Source: Owenia fusiformis
Lineage: Eukaryota > Annelida > Polychaeta > Sabellida > Oweniidae
Assembly: GCA_903813345.2 (NCBI GenBank)
Contig: CAIIXF020000215.1
Span: forward strand, 1-25,000
Direction: 5' to 3'
Length of the DNA: 25,000 nucleotides
The stretch's first letter is position 1. Every line of letters begins with the position of its first letter. The notes beneath the pieces were generated by a model. That model was not told the DNA's origin. It ran no database searches and was given only the letters and a program-made list of their open reading frames with translations. Of this stretch, positions 1 through 10,200 are shown piece after piece. The position numbers and the translations under genes are program-made.

Positions 1-680
1 TGATTTGACATTGACATGGTAGTAGGACATGGGTATGGTGAATGACATAGTTTAGACATGGTAATAGGACATGGGCATGGACATGGTGATATAACATAAT
101 TGGGATAGGGTGATATGACATGGGCATGGTGATAGGACATGGTGATATGACATGGATATGATGATAGAAAATGGTTGGGACATGTTAATAGGACATGGGC
201 ATGGTGATAGGACATGGTTGGGACATGGTGATATGCCATGGCATGGTGATATGACATGGTTTGGAGTTGGTAATAGGACATGGTGATATGACATGGGTAT
301 GCTGATATGACATAATTCGGACATGTTGATATGACATTGGCATGGTGATAGAACATGGTTGGGACATGGTAATAGGACATGGTGATATGTCATGGGCATG
401 GTGATAGGACATGGTTGGGACATGGTGATATGACATGGTTGGGACATGGTGATAGGACATGGTTGGGACATGGTGATATGACATGGGCATGATGATAGGA
501 CAAGGTTGGGACATGTTAATAGGACATGGGCATGGTGATAGGACATGGTTGGGACATGTTAATAGGACATGGTGATATTACATGGGCATGGCTATAGGAC
601 ATGGTTGGGACATGGTGATATGACATGGGCATGGTGATAGGACGTGTTTGGGACATGGTGATAGGAGATGGTTGGGACAT

Positions 681-889
681 GGTGATATGCCATGGGCATG
701 GTGATAGGACATGGTTTGGACTTGGTACACATAGGACATGGTGATATGACATGGGCATGCTGATATGACATGGTTGGGACATGGTAATAGGACATGGTCA
801 TGGTGATATGACATGGTTGGGGTATGGTGATATGACATGGTTGGGACATGGTGATAGGACATGGTTGGGGCATGGCTATAGGACATGGT
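681..889. repeat. Identical segment within the minisatellite, copy 1
   Basis: The 209 bases match those at 1021-1229 with no difference that I can see. The stretch includes non-canonical landmarks such as CTTGGTACACATAGG and GGACATGGTCATGG. The similarity extends a little to the left with one mismatch. The offset between copies is 340 bp. Confidence 0.85.
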
Positions 890-1020
890 GATATGACATG
901 GTTGGGACATGGTGATAGGACATGGTTGGGGCATGGTGATATGACATGGATATGATGATAGAACATGGTTGGGACATGTTAATAGGACATGGGCATGGTG
1001 ATAGGACATGGTTGGGACAT

Positions 1021-1229
1021 GGTGATATGCCATGGGCATGGTGATAGGACATGGTTTGGACTTGGTACACATAGGACATGGTGATATGACATGGGCATGC
1101 TGATATGACATGGTTGGGACATGGTAATAGGACATGGTCATGGTGATATGACATGGTTGGGGTATGGTGATATGACATGGTTGGGACATGGTGATAGGAC
1201 ATGGTTGGGGCATGGCTATAGGACATGGT
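1021..1229. repeat. Identical segment within the minisatellite, copy 2
   Basis: Second copy of the 681-889 segment, offset by 340 bp. Beyond 1229 the copies diverge (GGACATGGTGATATG in copy 1, GGACATGGTTGGGAC in copy 2). Confidence 0.85.
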
Positions 1230-1679
1230 TGGGACATGGTGATATGACATGGTTGGGACATGGTGATAGGACATGGTTGGGGCATGGTGATATGACATGG
1301 TTGGGACATGGTAATAGGACATGGACATTGTTATATGACATGGTGATAGGACATGGGCATGGCTATAGGACATGGTTGGGACATGGTGATATGACATGGT
1401 TGGGACATGGTGATAGGACATGGTTGGGGCATGGTGATATGACATGGTAGGGACATGGTGATAGGACATGGTTGGGACATGGTGATAGGACATGGTTGGG
1501 GCATGGTGATAGGACATGGTTGGGGCATGGTGATATGACATGGTTGGGACATGGTGATATGACATGGGCATGGTGATATGACATGGTTGGGGCATGATGA
1601 TATGTCATGGACATGGTGATAGGACATGGACAAGGTGATATGACATTTGCATGGTGATATGACATGGTCGGGACATGGT

Positions 1680-2010
1680 GATTTGACATTGACATGGTAG
1701 TAGGACATGGGCATGGTAATGACATAGTTTAGACATGGTAATAGGACATGGGCATGGACATGGTGATATAACATAATTAGGACAGGGTGATATGACATGG
1801 GCATGGTGATAGGACATGGTGATAGGACATGGTGATATGACATGGTGATATGCCATGGGCATGGTGATAGGTCATGGTTTGGACTTGGTAATAGGACATG
1901 GTGATATGACATGGGCATGCTGATATGACATAATTCGGACATGTTGATATAACATTGGCATGGTGATAGAACATGGTTGAGACATGGTAATAGGACATGG
2001 TGATATGACA
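1680..2010. repeat. Higher-order copy of the array's first 400 bp
   Basis: The opening of the window (about 2-105) recurs at 1680-1780 at an offset of 1677-1678 bp with only a few differences, including the rare words GATTTGACATTGACATGG and ATGACATAGTTTAGACATGG. The variant-rich block near 290-390 (GACATAATTCGGACATG) also recurs near 1911-2010. The array is therefore built of larger duplicated blocks, not only of 24-bp slippage. Confidence 0.75.
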
Positions 2011-2420
2011 TGGGCATGCTGATATGACATAATTCGGACATGGAGATATGACATGGGCATGGTGATAGAACATGGACATGGTGATATGACATTGGCATGG
2101 TGATAGGACATGGTTAGGACATGGTGATATGACATGGTTGGGGCATGGTGATATGACATGGGCATGGTGATAAGACGTAGTTGGGATATGGTGATAGGAC
2201 ATGGACATGGTGATATAACATGGACATGGTGATGTGACATGGACATGGTGATGTGACATGGATGTGGTAATATGATATGGTTGGGACATGGTGATAGAAC
2301 ATGTTTGATACATAAAACATGCTATATGACATGTTTGGGACATGATATGATGATAGGATATGGTTGGGACATGGTCGATGATATGTCTTTTGGACATTTT
2401 GATAGGACATGGAAATGGTC

Positions 2421-3512
2421 ATAATCTGGGCCTCAGGTCATAATGGTGAAAGGACATTTATTGTGGTCTAATCTAGGCCTAGGCTATTGTCCATTGGAAT
2501 ATTCTCGGCAAGTGATGAACTGACAGGTAGGCATTATTTTCTACCTATAGGTATTATAAATTTCTTTATTATTTGAAGTCCATGTTATGACAGAAAGATT
2601 GCATCTGATCACCAAATCTAAAATTCCTAATTTCTTAGTTAAATACGTCCAGCAATTATCAATTATAGATCCTCAGTAACTCTATATGTACATATATATA
2701 TATAGCCTACAACATACTTACTTGGGTTTGTTGTGACATTGTCATGCGGTTAGGAGATAATATATTCATGTATTCACGGATTAATCTGTGTCGTCCAATC
2801 GCGATTGTATGTAGTTCGGCAGTCGCGTGTTACGTCATAAATTAGAATAAATTATTACGCTCTAAAGGTTGATAAATCATTAATCACATACAAAACTATA
2901 AACACATATTTATTTATACGTTTTATTATTATTATTATTGATATTATTCAAGTTTATTCTTTATTTCACACTATTTAATGGTACTGGCAATAAAATGCGT
3001 TGATATAACACACGAGTTATTTTTTAAGCAGTGACTAGGCTTCGTGGTACAAAATGGCGCATGTTTAGATCTGAAATTATTTGGTAAGTTTCGTTGTATT
3101 CAATGTATTGGTTGTATGTTTCTGTAGTATAGTTATTTCTCTATTGCACCTAAAGCTCATCAACATGTCACATTTCAAAGTGTTCTGTGATCAATCATTC
3201 AATGGATATTTCCTAGCCTATGTATTTTCGAAAATGAATTTCATTGAATTCAATCAAATTCAATTCATCATTTTTGTCATAGGCAATGTACAAATGTAGC
3301 CTACAGTGATAATGATCTACTAGCTTATCGTTTCTACACATTCCCCGGGCTCAATCTGAATACCATAACCCCTCACTCGAGTCCAAGTTTTTCTCTCCTA
3401 GCTTACACTTTTCTACATGTAGGCCTATACATTTTAGATCTATATAGCAATAGTGAACTCCCATGCCCAAGAAGTCATTTAAATTTTAATGATCTAGGAC
3501 CCTAGCCTAGGC
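2421..3512. other. Non-coding upstream region
   Basis: No convincing coding exon was found. It holds a short TA-rich run near 2690-2702, an ATT-rich run near 2920-2950, a CRE-like TTACGTCA near 2830, and the possible promoter and 5' UTR exon annotated separately. Open frames here (for example 3081-3299) are AT-rich and show no family motif. Confidence 0.6.
2990..3083 (+). promoter_or_regulatory. Possible promoter and 5' UTR exon of the transposase-like gene
   Basis: The sequence ACAAAATGGCGCATG near 3050 contains AAAATGGCG, the core of the YY1 motif often found just downstream of animal start sites. It also offers a four-codon upstream ORF (ATG GCG CAT GTT TAG). Thirty bases on there is a strong splice donor, TTG|GTAAGT, at 3083/3084. 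A non-coding first exon ending there could splice to the strong acceptor at 4122. This is inference from motifs and spacing only. Confidence 0.3.
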
Positions 3513-3882
3513 CTATCTGTTGCAAGACTTATGCCTGGCACAACAGTCACCATGTTATTAGCCTAACGTCCATGCCTCACGTGCACAAGGATCCTGCGGT
3601 GTCCCTGGTAGTGTTATCCTTTAACATTCGCAAGGATTCTGCCATGAGCATGGTAGCCTAATGTTATATATATTGCAATGACTGTGACAATGCCTGGTAT
3701 AACCGTGACAATGCTATATTATATTGTAAGGCCTGGCATATATGTAAGTCATAAATGTCACATAAAGATGACAGTCGTGCCAGGCTTTCAAAATAACACT
3801 ACCACGGTCATGGCAGGATACTTGCAAATGTTAATAACATGAAAGTGTCGGTTGTGTCAGGCATAAGTCTTGCAACAGATAG
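3513..3882. mobile_element. Inverted-repeat (MITE-like) element
   Basis: The left end 3513-3544 (CTATCTGTTGCAAGACTTAT...) matches the reverse complement of 3851-3882 at 31 of 32 positions. The arms continue with partial matches, for example CATGTTATTA at 3551-3560 against TAATAACATG at 3832-3841. Inside are further inverted pieces (GCAAGGATTCTGCCATG against CATGGCAGGATACTTGC). There is no coding capacity. No clear target duplication was identified and the superfamily is unknown. Confidence 0.75.
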
Positions 3883-4122
3883 CATGTGTTAATAACACCC
3901 CATATTTTAATAGACTATAGGAACAATGCCATAACAAATGTTTGATAAGGAACATGAGTGTGTGAGGTAAATAACATGGGAAACGACCATTGTCATACTT
4001 CAGAAATCACATTTCTGGAAATACTACCAGATCCTAAAAGTTAGAATCTATATATATATAATAAACTTGGCACCATCCACTGGTATGGATTAGCTATTGA
4101 TTTCAAAGTTTATCTGTTTCAG

Positions 4123-4251
4123 TTAATCATGAACTTCAGGTGTGAAGTTTGCTCCTATCTTACTCACAAGGAGTACAACCTGAGAAGGCATCTGGCTAGT
4201 GCTAGACACCTCCTTGTTATGACCGGCACCAGTGCTATACATGATGTTGAG
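4123..4251 (+). CDS. Transposase-like gene exon 1 (start codon, C2H2 zinc finger)
   Basis: The acceptor TATCTGTTTCAG ends at 4122. The ATG at 4129-4131 is the first in this exon and gives 41 codons to the donor GAG|GTACGT. Residues 5-27 form C-x2-C-x12-H-x5-H (CEVC...HLASARH), a single C2H2 finger. An N-terminal finger is also usual in Plavaka proteins, where it is thought to contribute to DNA binding. Exits in phase 0. Confidence 0.85.
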
Positions 4252-7200
4252 GTACGTGTAAGTTACCAATCAAGAAACCCAGTGTAACATGTTAGTCTTG
4301 CTTCAAGCTCTTGTTATGTAGAAAACATTCCAACCCTACATACCTCACCTTCACAAGAGGTGAATGTCTGCAGGATGGATCTAGAGACTTGATGCAAGAC
4401 TATTTTAAACAATTCTCTCTTTTGCATACTCTCAAAAAATATGTTAACTTGGGACAAAAGTTCATACTTGTTCATGAACCTGTATCATCATGAAAAAAGG
4501 GAAATATTTAATTTAAATTAAATTTGAAAATAAATATATTCTCAGAAGTAAATACTTTGCAGAGCCTACCCCAGCAACCCCAGTAGTAGCAATCTACATT
4601 CTACAGTGTTTAGCATATAATCTTCTGGCATTAAGCATATATGGGGCAATATACTGTATCATCCTCAACATATAGGACATGATTCAATGAACCATATAAA
4701 CATCAAGTTGCATTTGAAAATCATTTTCAAAGGATTTTGTTTCTTTTTGATTTTGCAGTATTCAGTTAATATGGCTAATCTTTTTGTTGTTGAAAGGATA
4801 TTGATGCTGTCGGCACTGGCGTACCACCAGGCAGTATAGCAGCAGAGACTCATCAAAATGACATTGTAAGTTTTATCTAGTATTACATTGCGTTGTCCAT
4901 ATTACTTGAGCTCTAACATGATCAAAGGCAAGACCAATTGGTGTTGCATTGAAGGATGTTTCAATTTAGAAGCACAGACATTATAAATCCTGGAGCAGAT
5001 AAAACTTTTTATTTTCACTTAATTATTTGCTCACTAAATGAAATATATTTTGGTTAGTTCTACTCTGTTTGTAGTCTTGCTTATAAGACCCCCAACTTCA
5101 CCCACCCAATGTTGTCAAGTCAAGTCAGGTGAAGAAGTACAGTGCAGGGGGAAGACTACTGTGTTAGCCCCTGGAATAAGAAAATAAGGAAATGGAAGAT
5201 TTTATTAATGATGAAGAGAACAATGATTAAATGCAATTATTAATTCCAGCTATGTTTATTTCATAGATTGAGTTAACCAGACCAATTGATGAGAATAGTG
5301 ATGATGATGATGATGATGTAAGTAATTCAAACTCTTAAAGGGAGGATTTTTGAAAAAATTCTGTCAATTTTAGTATCATTCCCTGTCATACCTTAATGTC
5401 TTTAAAAGTTAAAATAATATTTAAGGATAGTGGCCTGGATTAAGGGAAAATGCCACAAAGAAAAAAGGAATGTTAAATATTATTTTTAGAAACTTTCCAA
5501 TCTCCATTAATGTAAATATTTATATTGTTATTTCAGGCTAAGTCAAACTATGTTTCTGAATACTACATTATTTGGTTGAGCTAGGTACCAACAGAATGGC
5601 TCTACTTTTAAGTTTGCTTATATTTTCCAGGAATTTCAGGCCATACAAGAATTCTCCACTGATGATGATGAATATTATGATGAAGAAGAGAATGAAGATG
5701 ATAATATATCAGTGGCCATGGATACACTTGAAGGTAAATAAAACACCCAGTGTCCCCATTTATTACTGATCAGTTTTTGGTAAATGTTAACTCTGCAATC
5801 TTGGAATCCTGCAATCTCCTAGACTCCTGTCTTAATAGGTCTAAGCTACATGTTTTGAGGTAAACAATTTCTGGGATTGATCTGAAAACTTTTGGAATTA
5901 TTTTAGAACTGATTTTCTAGAAAATGTATACCCTTGTTGTGCACATTTGTGTTCTTTTTTTATAAACTTATTTTGGTCTTTAGCCTGGTTTTATAAATAA
6001 AGATTATGAAGAATCAGCAAGTTGCAACTTTATTTACAGAGCAATCGTGGACAGAGGACAACGGGTACTGGCCATTAAAATCTGAGGGCCATCTCATGCT
6101 GCTTTGTATGATGTATTCGAAGACACATGCTGTGGTAGGTACTAGGTAGTGAAATATTGAACATAGTGAAATAAGTTATAGTTTGACATAATTGAGTTAT
6201 AGACCAGAAAAATAAGTGTTGACAGATTTGCAATTGCAAGTAAAAAAACCAGGACTTGTTTGCCAAAATGAAATTTTCCAGTCTTAAATATCACAGGAGA
6301 TTAAAAAATGGAATGTCTAAATTGATGTGAGACATAGAAAGATGTAGAAAGTGAACATCAGTAAACCTATCGAAGTCAACCAGTTTTCGTTCGTCCTGCA
6401 GAAAATGACCAGATCTGAGATCCACGCCACTAACATTGTTGTCTATATTTGTAAGGCAGTTTTAATAACGTTGTCTGCATTTATATATGATGATTGCAAG
6501 GGTGAAACATCAAGGTCATATATACTGTATATGGAGTGATGAGACAGTGTTCCTACACACATGGAAATGCAAAAAATAGACGAAAACACCAGATGTAAGG
6601 GAATTTTGTTTTTTGAGTGTTACTTCCTTATGATACGGAGAATACCAAGGAGTCAGCAATAGCCATTCATATTTAATTAATCATACATCATTTTGTTGAT
6701 ACAATTTATGGATATTTTCAACATATCAGCAAAGATATTACAAATACAAAAATGTGGAAGTTTTTTGGCCCAACCTGTAATGTGTATTTAAAAATGTAAA
6801 TTCTGACTTTGAACACATCACAACCGCTGTTTGACACACCTACAGAAGCAACCTGAGCTTGTCAGGATGGCAATAATCCCTTTGGATTATGACAGCCGTT
6901 CCATATCAACATGAACATGGGCCAACCAGGGATTTCCTTTCAATTTTAAAATGAGTTGTAAACCATAGATCTATTTTTAAATGTTAAGGTTTTAAATTAT
7001 ATTCTATTCAAATTCTATTACTGTTAAATTGTATATCTGCTTTATATGGGCATATTAGCCTTTTGCAGATTACTGACATTGACAGACATAATGTGCCAAT
7101 CCAAGAAGGCCATTGACACAGAGAAGGAACTTTCTAAGGAGACTATTTGGTACTCTATACTCATCCCATGGAGCGCTATCTGATTTTTTCCTCTCTAGTG

Positions 7201-10200
7201 ATTTGAAGCAGTGGGGATATGTCAAAGAGTGGTTTTGTTCATGTGTTTGATCTACAATATATTGTATACGCTTTGTGTCAAATTGTATGTGATTTTATGT
7301 AACATGTTAAGACAGGAATAAACTTTTTTGAAAATAAACCGTTTTGGTAACCAGCGTAATCGAGTGGATCACCAGTGAGTACAGAAGAACCTGTTTATCT
7401 GAACTGGACACCTGGCTAATCCAAACACCTCCCAATCCGAACACTCTTTTCAGTCCCAATTTTTCCTCCCATTAACTGCCATGTTCAAAAAATCTTGAAA
7501 ATATTAACTTATCTAGTCTGAACACCTCATAAAATTTCACGTTTCACACATTTGATTCGAATTTCTAAAATTCCATGAGGCTATCTGGTTAAATAGCTAC
7601 ACTAAAACTTGTATATAGTGAACACCTATGGAGCAAAAAAAAGTGTTCACTGTATGTAGGTGTACAGAGAGGGGATTTTATACAGGAGTCAATGTAAAAC
7701 GTGTACCCTCTGGAAAGTAAGTAATGTCTCACTGTGTTCGAAATGAGCTGTACTCTTTAATAATGTAGAATATTGCAAATCACAATATAGAATATTTCAA
7801 ATCACAATATAGAACATTGCAAATCACAAAGTAGAACATTGCAAATCACGATGCAGAATATAGCAAATCACAATGTAGAATATTGCAAATCACAATATAG
7901 AACATTGCAAATCACAATGTAAATCATTGCAAATCACAATGTAATTCATTGCAAATCACAATTTAGAATATAGAAAATCACATTACAGAATATTGCAAAT
8001 TACAATGTAGAATATTGCAAATCACAATGTAGAGTATTGCCAATCAAAATGTAGAATATTGCAAATCACAATATAGAACATTGCAAATCACAATATCACA
8101 GTTTGGATAAAGACAATCATAGAGGGATCACTCTCATGACTACCTTCATGAAGCTACTAGAGAGGCTTATGATCAATAGGAGTAGGTGTGCACCAAGGAG
8201 CGAACTTAGATGTAACATGCAAGCTGCAAATGAGAGTCAGGTGTCATGCCTTCACACGTCATTTCTAACAAGGGAAGCAATAAGCCATGGCCTCGAGAAT
8301 GGGGAGGATGTAATTACTGTGGCTATTGATATTAGAAAGGCGTTCGACACCGTGTGGCACAATGGCTTATTGTTTAAAATGTACAATATCGGAATCAATG
8401 GAAAATTGTGGAGACTATTGAGATTGTGTTATAACGATTACAAATGCGCGGTAAGATGCAATGATATAAAGCTCTCTGCCCCCTTTTCCATCTCCCAGGG
8501 TGTCCACCAGGGGGGCCTATACTCGATGGAGCTGTATGGGCAATACATGAACAGATTGCTGTTAAACATCATACAGTCCTCGAAGGGTTGCTCTATAGGA
8601 GATGTTATATGTACGTGTCCCTCTTATGCTGACGATACAGTTATAATTGGATATCACAAGAAGTCTGTACAGGATGTGTTAAACTTAATGTACGATTATA
8701 GCCTGCAGTGGCGATTCAACTTCCACCCTGACAAGTGCAAAGTGATTGTGTTTAGCAACAGGAGGGCACAGGATCTTAAAGTGGACCTTTTCTTTGGTGA
8801 CACAAAACTCCAAACTGTCAATTCCACGCAGCACGTTGGCCTCCCACTCTCTAACTATAACAGCAACAAGGAACTGATTGATACAGCTTTATCTAAGGGA
8901 AGGCGCGCTATGAACGCATATGCTGGTACTACAACGCACATGAAAAATGCTACAAATCCACTCACAGCCTCAACACTGTATTGGTCCGTCAGCATTCCCT
9001 CTATGACATATGGCATGGAATTGGTGGCTCTTAGTGAGACTGACTATCGAGCCTTAGATCAAGGCCACCGTAGCATCTGTAAAAAGCTGCAAGGTCTGCC
9101 AGTTCACACACCCGATGTAGCTGTTCTACCCCAGCTAGGTTGGCAAACGATTACCTCAACAATAATAATCGCCAAATTGATGTTTTTGTGGCAGTTACTG
9201 TTTCTAATGACCGGGTCTGTGTACCGCAGTATTGCTATTAAGAGAATCACCATGTATAGGCATGGTGCTAAACTTAACAGATTGTCGCCGCTGCGAGACA
9301 TAATGGAGCTTGTGAATCGTTATGGAATAACAGACATGGTGTATCAAATCCTAGACAATGGTGCTAATCCATCGAAATTGACCTGGAAACGCTATGTTCG
9401 GAACATTGTACGGAATTGCGATTTGGATGGTTGGAGACGCGAGGTTAATACTTATAAGGAACTAATTCTCTATAAGGAAGTTATCCACAATGTGAAACCA
9501 TGTATATGGTGGATAATAGCCAGGAAAGATTCAAGATTCATAAAGAGATGTAACTTAATGATGCGACTAATGGTAGGACAAGGCCGTTTAAGGGTAAACA
9601 CAGGCGAGTGGGAAGGAATACCGATGAGAGATAGATTCTGCGAAAGCTGCAATGAAGAGATTGAAACGCTCGAACACTTTGTTTTAAAATGTCGGCTCCA
9701 CAATAGGGTTACATTAAGTTCGATTTTAGATGGAATACCAAACATTAGTGCAATGTCAAATGATATGAAACTGCGAGCTCTCTTTGGGGGAGACCAGTGT
9801 ATTAATGAAAGTGGACTTAAACGTGTAAGCACGATTATACAGAACATGTATCTCGCCAGGATTAAAGTCAATATGTAGGAACAGCATGGGATTAGTATAG
9901 ACTCATAGATATATATGAACTTTCCCGTTGATTGTCCCCCTACTTGAGTGTGTGATTGAACACCGTGTGATCGATGGAACGTCAGTAAACTGAAAAACGT
10001 CAAATATGAATACAAGTGTGTTGTCAAATTGGTCTGCGGATCCAAGCTACGAGTTTCCCTGTGTACCATACATGTCAGCTCTAAGAGCTTATATATAATT
10101 ATTATTTGAGTTAGAAGAGCTCTATCTTTTCTATTGTAACTTAAATTTTGAAACAAGTTTTAATATTTCTGTAATATATAATTATTATATTATCTCCAAT

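Larger units (their letters stand above)
1..2420. repeat. 24-bp CATG minisatellite array
   Basis: This is a long tandem array. The commonest unit is 24 bp, made of two related half-units: GACATGGTTGG (11) and GACATGGTGATAK (13). Each half carries one CATG, so CATG recurs about every 11-13 bp. The + strand is strongly skewed: C occurs almost only within CATG, and the rest is G, A and T. Variant halves (GGGCATGG, GACATGGTAATA, GACATAATTCG) are interspersed. The array degenerates near 2300-2420 into unique sequence. Because 24 is a multiple of three and stops are rare, the - strand gives long artificial open frames of the type MSYHHVPT repeated. I do not regard these as genes. Confidence 0.95.

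Noticed and set aside
52-2422. Long minus-strand open frames encoding repeats like MSYHHVPT, and one plus-strand frame (1121-1450)
   Set aside because: They are produced by the 24-bp minisatellite, whose period is a multiple of three and which rarely forms stop codons. Overlapping frames are open, and there is no promoter, splice or domain evidence.
5538-5580. Possible extra exon after GTTATTTCAG (AKSNYVSEYY...)
   Set aside because: In the required phase it meets TAG without a usable donor, and exons 3 and 4 already join in phase 0.
7100-7187. Second open reading (KKAIDTEKELSKETIWYS...) overlapping the possible alternative exon
   Set aside because: It is in a different phase from the exon-5 join and has no family resemblance. 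It may be chance or a decayed fragment.
9470-10156. Minus-strand open frame over the LINE end
   Set aside because: It is a shadow of the LINE reverse-transcriptase frame and its 3' UTR.
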